64,000 bases of DNA from an uncultured Eubacterium sp. GTDB lineage: Bacteria; Bacillota; Clostridia; Lachnospirales; Lachnospiraceae. The position numbers and the translations under genes are program-made. The notes under the pieces are model-generated. The model made no database searches. It saw nothing but the letters and a program-made list of their open reading frames with translations, and was not told the DNA's origin. This document shows, piece by piece, positions 1 to 8,057 of this stretch. Position 1 is the stretch's first letter; every line of letters starts with the position of its first letter. The stretch is taken from contig CAPAOV010000011.1 of assembly GCA_948579355.1 (NCBI GenBank), forward strand, positions 1 to 64,000, read 5' to 3'.

Positions 1-288
1 GTGCATTAGTACCGTTGCGTAGCGGTCTAGTGCAAACGGGCTGCCAAAAGTCAGGAAAAAACGACAGCAGACATCTCAGACAAATGCTCGGGCGGCGCTC
101 TGTAAACGAAAGAAACAATAATTTTTCGGGGAGTGATACAAGGACAACGATACCGCATGATACCCGCGCAGTGTACTAATTCGGGGAGATGAATGATTAA
201 GCGGCTGCCTTACCTTTTGACCCCAACATTATATAATATAGAAAAAAGTACAATAATAAATAATGAGGAAACTCAAGGACACTGTATA
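1..288. other. non-coding region, possible structured RNA, unidentified
   Basis: No plausible reading frame of useful length is present. The first ~225 bases have mixed composition (not AT-rich spacer), contain a hairpin pairing CCGTTGC (12-18) with GCAAACGG (32-39, one bulged A), and carry the word TTCGGGGAG twice (125-133 and 180-188). The composition turns AT-rich after ~225. This looks like the end of a structured RNA gene or long leader, but I could not match it to RNase P RNA, tmRNA, SRP RNA or a riboswitch class. The strand is not determined and the left end is cut by the window. Confidence 0.3.
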
Positions 289-317
289 TTGACGAAATTT
301 GGAAAATCCTTTATAAT
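289..317 (+). promoter_or_regulatory. sigma-A type promoter for the MBL-fold RNase gene
   Basis: TTGACG (289-294) and a perfect TATAAT (312-317) are separated by 17 bases. The expected transcript start lies near 324, leaving a leader of about 24 bases with GAAAGAGGG as ribosome site before the ATG at 348. Confidence 0.8.
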
Positions 318-347
318 AAAATTAACTATCGGAAAGAGGGCGAGTGC

Positions 348-1967
348 ATGAGACTTGTTTTTATTGGGGCAGACCATGAAGTGACCGGAAGTTGTCATTT
401 TATGGAAGTTGGCGGGAAGAATTTTTGTGTCGATATCGGTATGGAACAGGGGCAGGATTTATTTGAGAATCAGGAACTTCCCGTGGAGCCGTCCGAAATC
501 GATTTTATGTTACTGACGCATGCGCATATTGACCATACGGGATTGCTTCCCATGTTGTATGCCAGAGGTTTTCGGGGGCCGGTTTATGCGACAAAACCAA
601 CGGTTGAACTGAGTCAGATTATGTTGCGGGACAGCGCCCATATCCAGCAGTTCGAGGCGGAGTGGCGAAATCGTAAGGCGCAGCGTTCCGGCGGTGAGAC
701 GTATGAACCGCTCTATACGATGGAAGACGCCATTGGCGCTATCCGGCTGTTGCAGCCGTGTGAATACGATAGTATGGTACATATTTGTGACGAAGTGTCA
801 GTGCGTTTTACGAATGTCGGTCATTTGCTCGGCGCGTCCTCGATTGAAATTTTTGCCAGAGAGGGGAATGAAGAGAGGACGATTGTTTTCTCCGGTGATA
901 TTGGGAACGGACATAAGCCGATTTTACGTGACCCGGTATATACGAAAGCGGCTGACTATGTAGTGATGGAATCGACGTACGGAGACCGTTTGCATGAGAC
1001 GAAAGAACCGGATTATGTGGAGGAGCTGACGGCGATTATACAGGATACTTTTGCGCGGGGAGGCAATGTTGTCATTCCTTGTTTTGCTGTGGGGAGGACA
1101 CAGGAACTGCTATTTTTCCTCCGGCAGATTAAAGAAGAAAGACGAGTAACAATCAATCCGGATTTTGAAGTTTATGTGGACAGTCCGTTGGCGGTGGAGG
1201 CCACACAGATTTTTGATAAAAATTTTGACAGAAATATTGAGCAGTGTTTTAGCGAAAGAGCAAAGGCGTTGTTGGCGCAGGGGATTAATCCCATTCATTT
1301 TCCGGGATTAAAGCTGTCTGTTACTAGTGATGACAGTAAAGAAATAAATTTTAAACCGCAGCCGAAAGTGATTTTGTCGGCATCCGGTATGTGTGAGGCG
1401 GGACGAATCCGCCATCATTTAAAACATAATTTGTGGCGTCCGGAAAGTACTATTGTATTTGCCGGTTACCAGACGCGGGGAACGTTAGGGCGCTCCCTGT
1501 TAGAGGGCGTCAAAAAGGTGAAGTTATTTGGTGAGGCTGTGGAAGTGCGGGCAAAGATTACGAAGCTGCGCGGCATTAGCAGCCATGCAGACAGGGATGG
1601 ATTGCTAAAATGGGTGAACGGCTTTACCGAAAAGCCGCCGAAGAGGGTATTTGTAGTACACGGAGACGACCATGTCTGCGACGAATTTGTCCGTACGCTG
1701 GAAGATTCTGCCTATATTGCTTCGGCGCCTTACAGCGGTACGGTTTTTGATTTGCTAAGCGGTGAATTTGTGAAAGAGGCGCTGCCGGTTGCAGTGAAAA
1801 AGAAGACTGCGGCGAAGAAACGTGCCGGCGATATGTTCCAGCGTTTGCTGACCGAAGGCCAGCGGCTGCTTAGCGTCATTCGCAAAAATGAGGGACTGAG
1901 CAACAAGGAAACGGCGAAATTTGCCGACCAGATACATGCCTTGTGTGAAAAGTGGGACAGAGATTAG
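348..1967 (+). CDS. MBL-fold / beta-CASP RNA-processing exonuclease-like protein
   Basis: A 539-residue metallo-beta-lactamase-fold protein of the beta-CASP (CPSF/Ysh1-like) family, predicted to be a zinc-dependent cytoplasmic ribonuclease. Motif 1 Asp is D29; motif 2 is HAHIDH (58-63); motif 3 His is H159 in NVGHLLGA; motif 4 Asp is D184 in SGDIGN. Beta-CASP motif A acid is E208 in MESTYGD, a candidate motif B His lies in GRIRHHLKH (~353-360), and motif C with the RMMBL domain is SSHAD (411-415). The last ~50 residues are Lys/Arg-rich (KKKTAAKKRA) and could bind RNA. It is not RNase J, which is longer and carries its own C-terminal domain. It has its own promoter. The exact substrate cannot be told from sequence. 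Confidence 0.85.
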   Translation: MRLVFIGADHEVTGSCHFMEVGGKNFCVDIGMEQGQDLFENQELPVEPSEIDFMLLTHAHIDHTGLLPMLYARGFRGPVYATKPTVELSQIMLRDSAHIQQFEAEWRNRKAQRSGGETYEPLYTMEDAIGAIRLLQPCEYDSMVHICDEVSVRFTNVGHLLGASSIEIFAREGNEERTIVFSGDIGNGHKPILRDPVYTKAADYVVMESTYGDRLHETKEPDYVEELTAIIQDTFARGGNVVIPCFAVGRTQELLFFLRQIKEERRVTINPDFEVYVDSPLAVEATQIFDKNFDRNIEQCFSERAKALLAQGINPIHFPGLKLSVTSDDSKEINFKPQPKVILSASGMCEAGRIRHHLKHNLWRPESTIVFAGYQTRGTLGRSLLEGVKKVKLFGEAVEVRAKITKLRGISSHADRDGLLKWVNGFTEKPPKRVFVVHGDDHVCDEFVRTLEDSAYIASAPYSGTVFDLLSGEFVKEALPVAVKKKTAAKKRAGDMFQRLLTEGQRLLSVIRKNEGLSNKETAKFADQIHALCEKWDRD

Positions 1968-2009
1968 TTTTAAGACGGGGAAGAAGAGAGGAGAAAGGAG
2001 TGACTGATT

Positions 2010-3800
2010 GTGGATATACATGATGCACAGGAGAGCGTGCTCAATTATGATTTGGAAAAAGAGCAAGTCAAACAAATTGCACTGAATCATTTTCATGCCT
2101 ACTATGTGAGACATGATATGAATGATGTGCTTGCTCATATTGATGAACAGGTTCAATGGAAAGGATCCAAAGGCTATTATGTTGCACACAGTCGCCGGGA
2201 GTTCGGAAGCCTGCTGCAGAAAGAATTGGAATTTGTTCCCAATGAGTGCATGATGAAAGTAGTAGAGACAAGCACGATTTCGTTGAGTACGGGGTGTTAT
2301 CAGGTCACGGGTGAATTAGAGTTGAGACTTCCGTACCAATCCAATATATATTATTCAAATTTACGTTTTACGATGATGATAATTAAGCAGGATAAGCGTT
2401 TTGTCATCAAATCCATTCATACTTCTTCGACAGGAGAATCGGTTTTGGTAGAAGAACCACATTATCTGCTGGACGAGGATACCGGTCATTTATCGGTGGA
2501 GTTGAAAAAGCGGGAGCAGTATGATACGGTGACAGGACTGCTTCATTTGGAGGCGTTTAAGAAATTAATTGAGCAGAGGATACTGGCGCCATCTCAAAAT
2601 GATTATTATGCCCTGTTGTGCACGGATATCAATAATTATGAAAAAGTAAATAATCTGTATGGGCTGCAAAAAGCCGACCAGCTCCTTGCTGATTTGGCGT
2701 CTCTGCTCACTTCTTCCTGTAATAAGGGAATCGAATTATGCTGCCGCAGCGTGGCCGACCACATTCTTGTTTTAGTTTCTTATTCGGAAAAGGATTATCT
2801 GATGTGGTTATTGAAATCTCTGTGCGGACAATTTGAGAAGAGTATTACTCCGCAGTATGTAAAGGCAGACCCGCAATTAGGAATCGGAGTCTATCTGATT
2901 ACAAATCGGAAAGAAACAGTAGAGCGAATGGTTGAGTTTGCTAACCTTGCGAGAAAGAGCCTGCGCTTTCACACAGATTCTCCGATTGCTTTTTATGATG
3001 AGAAAATCTTTATGCAGATGGAGCGGGTTCGTCACATTGAGTCGCAGATGAGGCAGGCGTTGCAGCAGAGAGAATTCAAAGCGTTTCTACAGCCAAAATT
3101 CAATTTGGAAACGGGACAGATTGTGGGCGCGGAAGTGTTGGTGCGTTGGATTAATGCGGACGGTTCCATGATATATCCGGATGATTTCATTCCTATTTTT
3201 GAGCAAAACGGATTTATCATTGAACTGGACTTTTTTATACTGGAAGAAGTTTGTAAGATGATAAATCGAAGACTGCACGAGCAAAAGCCGTGTGTACCTA
3301 TTTCGATTAACCAATCTCGTGTGTTACTGCAAAATAGAGACTATGCCCAAAAGGTGGCAGGCGTACTGGCGCAATACAATACGCCGCCGCAATATATTGA
3401 GTTAGAGCTTACGGAGCGGATATTCCGTGATGATTTGAAAAATCTGGCCGATGTGATGAGCAAATTAAAGGAGCTCGGCATAAGTTGGTCAATTGATGAT
3501 TTTGGAACCGGATATTCTTCGTTGAATTTGCTGAAAGAGCTGCCTGTTGACATAATTAAAATAGATAAATCTTTTTTGGATGAGACAGAGAGTTCTGAGA
3601 CGAGTAAGATTATTATCCGCAAGACGGTTGAATTGACGCAGGAGTTGGATATGACAGTTGTATGTGAAGGGGTTGAGACCGAAAATCAGGCAGATTATCT
3701 TCGCGGAATCCGCTGTGATGTGGCGCAGGGGTATTTGTACGCAAGACCAATGCCAATGGACGATTTTGAAACATTGCTGGATAAGGAGATGTACGGATGA
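2010..3800 (+). CDS. SnoaL-like + degenerate GGDEF + EAL domain protein (c-di-GMP phosphodiesterase)
   Basis: GTG start with GAAAGGAG nine bases upstream; 596 residues. Residues ~10-140 look like a SnoaL/NTF2-like sensor fold. Residues ~165-335 are a GGDEF-type domain in which the signature is lost (SVADH replaces GGDEF), so cyclase activity is unlikely. Residues ~345-590 are an EAL domain: the name motif reads EVL, but the later catalytic blocks are intact (INQSR, ELTER, DDFGTGYSS, IKIDKSF, CEGVET, AQGYLYARP). It is therefore predicted to hydrolyse c-di-GMP, with the GGDEF part perhaps a GTP or partner sensor. No transmembrane segment is seen. It overlaps the next gene by four bases (ATGA), suggesting translational coupling to a surface protein. 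Confidence 0.85.
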   Translation: MDIHDAQESVLNYDLEKEQVKQIALNHFHAYYVRHDMNDVLAHIDEQVQWKGSKGYYVAHSRREFGSLLQKELEFVPNECMMKVVETSTISLSTGCYQVTGELELRLPYQSNIYYSNLRFTMMIIKQDKRFVIKSIHTSSTGESVLVEEPHYLLDEDTGHLSVELKKREQYDTVTGLLHLEAFKKLIEQRILAPSQNDYYALLCTDINNYEKVNNLYGLQKADQLLADLASLLTSSCNKGIELCCRSVADHILVLVSYSEKDYLMWLLKSLCGQFEKSITPQYVKADPQLGIGVYLITNRKETVERMVEFANLARKSLRFHTDSPIAFYDEKIFMQMERVRHIESQMRQALQQREFKAFLQPKFNLETGQIVGAEVLVRWINADGSMIYPDDFIPIFEQNGFIIELDFFILEEVCKMINRRLHEQKPCVPISINQSRVLLQNRDYAQKVAGVLAQYNTPPQYIELELTERIFRDDLKNLADVMSKLKELGISWSIDDFGTGYSSLNLLKELPVDIIKIDKSFLDETESSETSKIIIRKTVELTQELDMTVVCEGVETENQADYLRGIRCDVAQGYLYARPMPMDDFETLLDKEMYG

Positions 3801-5329
3801 AAAAGAAAATGAAACCAATTCTTTTTACGATGTTTATCTTAGCTGCCGTGACGGCGGGGGGATTCTATTTTCTGCTTAGTCAGGATTCCGGCCCGACCGG
3901 CGAGTTTCAGGAACGTATGGCGAAAGCGCAGAATGATTTAGAAGAAAACCGTTCCTACCGCTATGATTTGGATGAGAGTGCGATACCGTTAGCAACTTCG
4001 GGAGAAAAGAAGAATGTATTAAATTTTGAGCACGACGTCGTGTACGATGTGCAGCAGTCGAATCGGGACAGGGAGCGTCTTGACCGTCTGATTAAGAGGA
4101 CGGATGCAGACTTTGAAAATCCGATTATTGCACGCAACCCTTTCGGTACCAATGAAAACAGTTTCTATTTCTATTTTACGACGTCATACCGCTGTATGGT
4201 TCGTTATACAATTACGGTCGAGGATGAGGCGATTTATGACCACACCCGCTATATCAACAACGGAAGTGAAAATAATCTCTCCAAGACACACGAATTTGTA
4301 ATCAGCGGATTGATTCCCGGAAAGACAAATTATATTATTCTTGAGCTGGTTGACAGTTCCGGCTCAAAACGAGAGGGGAAGACGTATAAGTATGCGATAC
4401 CAAAGGGGAATGTTCCTGAGAAGATTCCGGTAGAATTAGGCTATAGTAAGGAAGCCAGCCACAACGGAATGTTTTTTGTATTTCCGAAAAACGCAAATCA
4501 GATATTGACTTATGATAATCAGGGCGTATTGCGGAATATAACAAAGACAGAAACCGGACACGGTAAGCGCATTTATCAGACAGGTGACAGTGTGTTATAT
4601 CAGATAGCTCCGGATAAGGTGGCGAGAGTTTCCTCGCTGGGCCGGGTTCTCGGTGTTGTAAAGGTAAACGGTTACGGTGCGATTAAAGATTTTTGCTATG
4701 ACGGATACAATGAAATCTATTCGCTTGGAAGCAGGAAAAAACGGGAGTATCTGCTTGCTACTTCCATGCAGACGGGAAAGACAAGGGTAGTCTTTTGTTT
4801 CCCGAAAGGGATATTCGTCGGCTCACTTGCTCCGAAACAGGGCGGCGGCATATACCTGACAGCCGCAAAACCGTCCGGCATAATTTATATGGATGCGATT
4901 ACGAGCGCGGAACCAAAGATTAGCTTTGTCATGGGCAAACGGGCCGATTGGAAGAAAAAGCTGGGAAAGAAAAAGATAGCAGAGGAAAAAGAGGCGGTGA
5001 CATGGGATACTGCCGCTTCGCAGATAAGTTTGACTGAAGACGGAACATATTCCCTGCTTGTCAGGAAGCAAGGGCAGGCGACTGGCGTTTGTGTTCAGTT
5101 GGATTCAAAAAAAAGAGGATTGAAAGTTGTTATGACTTCGAAGTTTGGCGGAAATGCCGCCAATCGCTTACAGGTTCAGGGGGAACATATGATACTTACG
5201 GATGTGCAGGCAGGCAATTTTGCCGAGTATGACAGAAAAGGAAAAGTCACGCGCAAATTTTCGTACGGCAGTCCGGTTGATTCGGTAGTGAAATTAACCT
5301 TGGCTGGTATGTGCTTCTACGGAATGTAA
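3797..5329 (+). CDS. membrane-anchored extracytoplasmic protein, aryl-sulfotransferase-like
   Basis: 510 residues. A Lys-rich start and one hydrophobic segment (~6-25, ending FYFLLS) form a signal anchor, so the bulk should lie outside the membrane. Residues ~110-210 resemble a fibronectin III-like or arylsulfotransferase N-terminal beta-sandwich (ENSFYFYFTTS, GLIPGKTNYIILEL), and the remainder looks like repeated beta strands of a propeller. The layout recalls the aryl-sulfate sulfotransferase family, but I do not see its usual catalytic histidine blocks clearly, so enzyme activity is doubtful. It is coupled by an ATGA overlap to the EAL-domain gene, suggesting a surface function tuned by c-di-GMP (inference). 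Confidence 0.55.
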   Translation: MKKKMKPILFTMFILAAVTAGGFYFLLSQDSGPTGEFQERMAKAQNDLEENRSYRYDLDESAIPLATSGEKKNVLNFEHDVVYDVQQSNRDRERLDRLIKRTDADFENPIIARNPFGTNENSFYFYFTTSYRCMVRYTITVEDEAIYDHTRYINNGSENNLSKTHEFVISGLIPGKTNYIILELVDSSGSKREGKTYKYAIPKGNVPEKIPVELGYSKEASHNGMFFVFPKNANQILTYDNQGVLRNITKTETGHGKRIYQTGDSVLYQIAPDKVARVSSLGRVLGVVKVNGYGAIKDFCYDGYNEIYSLGSRKKREYLLATSMQTGKTRVVFCFPKGIFVGSLAPKQGGGIYLTAAKPSGIIYMDAITSAEPKISFVMGKRADWKKKLGKKKIAEEKEAVTWDTAASQISLTEDGTYSLLVRKQGQATGVCVQLDSKKRGLKVVMTSKFGGNAANRLQVQGEHMILTDVQAGNFAEYDRKGKVTRKFSYGSPVDSVVKLTLAGMCFYGM

Positions 5330-5336
5330 AAAGGGG

Positions 5337-5366
5337 TTGATATTATATGCTTTTCAGTTGTATAAT
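5337..5366 (+). promoter_or_regulatory. promoter of the transaldolase-transketolase operon
   Basis: TTGATA (5337-5342), an 18-base spacer, then TATAAT (5361-5366). It starts eight bases after the stop of the preceding gene. The following leader is short and carries TAGGAGGGT as ribosome site. Confidence 0.7.
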
Positions 5367-5407
5367 AAGGCATATGAAATAAATATACTTTTAGGAGGGT
5401 AAAAGGA

Positions 5408-6067
5408 ATGAAATTTTTTGTTGACACAGCGAAAATTGAGGACATCAAAAAAGCCGAAGAAATGGGTGTAATCTGTGGTGTGACGACCAATCCGTCGTTG
5501 ATTGCCAAAGAGGGCGGAAGAAGTCAGGAAGATGTACTGAAAGAAATCGCTTCTATTGTGGACGGGCCAATCAGCGGAGAGGTTAAGGCCACTACAGTGG
5601 ACGCAGAAGGTATGATTGCGGAAGGCAGAGAAATTGCCAAGCTTCATGAGAATATGGTTGTTAAAATTCCGATGACAGTGGAAGGTCTGAAAGCAACAAA
5701 GGTACTTGCTTCTGAAGGTATCAAGTGTAACGTGACTTTAATTTTTAGTGCGAATCAGGCGCTTTTGGCAGCGAAAGCAGGAGCCGCTTATGTATCTCCA
5801 TTCTTAGGACGTTTAGATGATATTTCCCAGCCGGGTATTGATTTGATTGAGAGTATTGCTGAGATTTTTGCCAATGACCCGGAGATTGATACGGAGATTA
5901 TTGCAGCCAGCATTCGTAATCCGATTCATGTTACGGATTGTGCTCTGGCAGGCGCTGATATTGCTACCGTGCCGTATGGTGTAATCGAGCAGATGACGAA
6001 GCATCCATTGACGGATATTGGTGTTGATAAATTCCAGAAAGACTATATCGCAGTATTTGGAAAGTAA
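5408..6067 (+). CDS. tal: transaldolase / fructose-6-phosphate aldolase-like (TalC family)
   Basis: A 219-residue class I aldolase of the short TalC/FSA family, transferring a dihydroxyacetone unit in the non-oxidative pentose phosphate pathway. The hallmark blocks are visible: FFVDTA at the start, VTTNPSLIAKEG (25-36), and the Schiff-base lysine K86 in VVKIPMT. Length matches the ~215-residue family rather than the ~320-residue classical TalB. The ATG is preceded by TAGGAGGG. It lies just upstream of both transketolase subunits, which supports transaldolase activity over pure FSA activity, although the two cannot be separated from sequence alone. Confidence 0.92.
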   Translation: MKFFVDTAKIEDIKKAEEMGVICGVTTNPSLIAKEGGRSQEDVLKEIASIVDGPISGEVKATTVDAEGMIAEGREIAKLHENMVVKIPMTVEGLKATKVLASEGIKCNVTLIFSANQALLAAKAGAAYVSPFLGRLDDISQPGIDLIESIAEIFANDPEIDTEIIAASIRNPIHVTDCALAGADIATVPYGVIEQMTKHPLTDIGVDKFQKDYIAVFGK

Positions 6068-6110
6068 AGATTAAAAGCGCAAAAACAGCGCGGAAATGGG
6101 GATTATTAAT

Positions 6111-6947
6111 ATGAATAAAACAGAACTTCAGAAAATGGCTGTTGAAGTTCGTAAGGGCGCAGTAACCGGTGTCTATCATGCAAAATCCGGACATCCCGGC
6201 GGCTCTCTTTCAGCAGCAGACATTTATACATATCTTTTCTTTGAAGAGTTGTCCATTGACCCGAAAAATCCGGATAAAGCAGACCGTGACCGCTTTGTGC
6301 TGAGTAAGGGACATACGGCGCCGGGATACTATTCTGCTTTGGCAAACCGTGGTTTCTTTCCGGTAGAGGATTTGAAAACTCTTCGTAAGGTTGGTTCCTA
6401 TTTGCAGGGACATCCGGACAAGAAACATATTCCGGGCGTGGATATGTCCAGCGGTTCTCTGGGACAGGGTATATCTGCAGCAGTCGGCATGGCGCTTTCG
6501 GCGAAACTCAGTGATGAAGATTATCGCGTGTATACGCTTCTCGGAGACGGGGAAATTCAGGAAGGACAGGTTTGGGAGGCTGCTATGTTTGCCGGCCATC
6601 GCAAGCTGGACAACTTTGTTGCTATTGTAGATAATAACAATCTTCAGATTGACGGCGCTGTTGACGAAGTATGTACGCCGTATCCTATTGATGAGAAATT
6701 CAAAGCATTCAATTTCCATGTAATCAACGTGGACGGCCACGATTTCGATGCTTTGAAAGCGGCTTTTGACGAGGCAAAGGCAACAAAAGGACAGCCGACG
6801 GCAATTATCGCAAAGACAGTGAAAGGAAAAGGAGTTTCTTTCATGGAAAATCAGGCGAGCTGGCATGGAACTGCTCCGAATGACGAGCAGTATGCACAGG
6901 CGATGGAAGAATTAGAGAAAGCAGGTGAGTCATTATGTCAGAAGTAA
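6111..6947 (+). CDS. tktA: transketolase, N-terminal (TPP-binding) subunit
   Basis: The first half of a split transketolase, carrying the thiamine-pyrophosphate domain. SGHPGGSLS near the start and the GDGEIQEGQVWEAAM...NNLQID block (TPP/metal motif GDG...NN) are intact. I chose ATG 6111 because GGGGATT lies 7-8 bases upstream and the protein then starts MNKTELQKMA; an in-frame ATG at 6096 has a weaker ribosome site. With the partner it moves two-carbon units between sugar phosphates and supplies erythrose-4-phosphate. It sits 43 bases after transaldolase. Confidence 0.93.
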   Translation: MNKTELQKMAVEVRKGAVTGVYHAKSGHPGGSLSAADIYTYLFFEELSIDPKNPDKADRDRFVLSKGHTAPGYYSALANRGFFPVEDLKTLRKVGSYLQGHPDKKHIPGVDMSSGSLGQGISAAVGMALSAKLSDEDYRVYTLLGDGEIQEGQVWEAAMFAGHRKLDNFVAIVDNNNLQIDGAVDEVCTPYPIDEKFKAFNFHVINVDGHDFDALKAAFDEAKATKGQPTAIIAKTVKGKGVSFMENQASWHGTAPNDEQYAQAMEELEKAGESLCQK

Positions 6948-7876
6948 AGAAGATTGCAACTCGTGAGAGTTATGGAAATGCACTTGCAGAACTTGGTGCA
7001 GAGTTTGACAACCTTGTTGTTCTGGACGCTGACCTTGCTGCCGCTACAAAGACCGGTGTATTCAAAAAAGCTTTTCCGGAACGTCATATTGATTGCGGAA
7101 TTGCAGAGTGTAACATGATGGGTATTGCGGCAGGACTTGCGGCAACGGGAAAAGTTCCGTTTGCCAGTTCTTTCGCCATGTTTGCAGCGGGACGTGCCTT
7201 TGAGCAGGTTCGTAATTCCATTGCTTACCCACAGTTAAATGTAAAGATTGGCGCGACTCATGCGGGTATTTCAGTAGGTGAAGACGGTGCGACACATCAG
7301 TGTAATGAAGATGTCGCTTTAATGCGTACTATTCCGGGCATGACGGTAATTGTACCATCCGATGATGTAGAGGCTAAGGCGGCCGTACGCGCGGCATATG
7401 AGCATAAGGGGCCTTGCTATTTGCGTTTTGGACGGTTGGCAGTACCGGTGATTAACGACAATCCGGATTACAAGTTTGAACTTGGCAAGGGAGTTGTTCT
7501 CCGCGAAGGTAAAGATGTGACTATCGTGGCGTCCGGTCTTCCAGTGTCTAATTGTCTGGAAGCGGCAGAGAAACTTGCTGCGGACGGCATTGATGCAAAA
7601 GTAATTAATATACATACAATAAAACCGTTAGATGAGGAATTGATTGTTGCTTCCGCAAAAGAGACAGGTAAAGTCGTAACCGTGGAAGAGCATTCCGTTA
7701 TCGGCGGTCTGGGAAGCGCCGTATGCGACGTGCTTTCCGAGAAAGCACCGACGCCGGTATGTAAGATTGGTGTCAATGATGTATTTGGAGAATCCGGCCC
7801 TGCCGTTGAATTAGTTTCCAAATATGGTTTGGATGCGGACAGCATCTATGAGAAAGTAAAGGCTTTCTGTAAATAA
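6935..7876 (+). CDS. tktB: transketolase, C-terminal (pyrimidine-binding) subunit
   Basis: The 313-residue second half of the split transketolase. The pyrimidine-domain glutamate lies in DCGIAECNMMGIAAGLA (IAE motif), followed by the C-terminal regulatory domain (KVVTVEEHSVIGGLGSA). It starts 13 bases inside the preceding gene, with AGGTGA as ribosome site, so the two subunits should be made in equal amounts. Splitting transketolase over two genes is common in Clostridia. The operon ends here: a branched hairpin with a T-run follows. Confidence 0.93.
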   Translation: MSEVKKIATRESYGNALAELGAEFDNLVVLDADLAAATKTGVFKKAFPERHIDCGIAECNMMGIAAGLAATGKVPFASSFAMFAAGRAFEQVRNSIAYPQLNVKIGATHAGISVGEDGATHQCNEDVALMRTIPGMTVIVPSDDVEAKAAVRAAYEHKGPCYLRFGRLAVPVINDNPDYKFELGKGVVLREGKDVTIVASGLPVSNCLEAAEKLAADGIDAKVINIHTIKPLDEELIVASAKETGKVVTVEEHSVIGGLGSAVCDVLSEKAPTPVCKIGVNDVFGESGPAVELVSKYGLDADSIYEKVKAFCK

Positions 7877-7885
7877 ATGAAGTAT

Positions 7886-7993
7886 CGGGGTTTCGCGTGA
7901 ATGTGATTCTATTGTTGTCTTCGTGTTTTTTGCAAAGGACAGAGGAACGTCAGGGTATGTATAATTACATTCTCTGGCGAAACCCTGTTTTTT
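7886..7993 (+). terminator. branched terminator / structured RNA between tktB and aroA
   Basis: An outer 9-bp stem GGGTTTCGC (7888-7896) with GCGAAACCC (7977-7985) is followed by a T-run. Inside, CAGGGTATGTA (~7951-7961) pairs with TACATTCTCTG (~7966-7976) with one mismatch, and a short GTCTT/AAGGAC helix is possible, giving a three-way junction. It could act as a terminator for the tkt operon, as an attenuator ahead of aroA, or as a small RNA. Confidence 0.55.
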
Positions 7994-8057
7994 TCTTATA
8001 TATAGGATTGGATTAGGGGAATTTGATATTTGAAAATAGAAAGAGGAGGAAATGGGA

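Noticed and set aside
1..225. RNase P RNA, tmRNA, SRP RNA or a cobalamin-type riboswitch
   Set aside because: GGGGAGATGAATGATT resembles a P RNA 3' block, but the expected ACAGAA...GGCTTA end is absent. No 3' CCA or tag reading frame for tmRNA, no GGAAGCAGC-type SRP loop, and no B12-box were seen.
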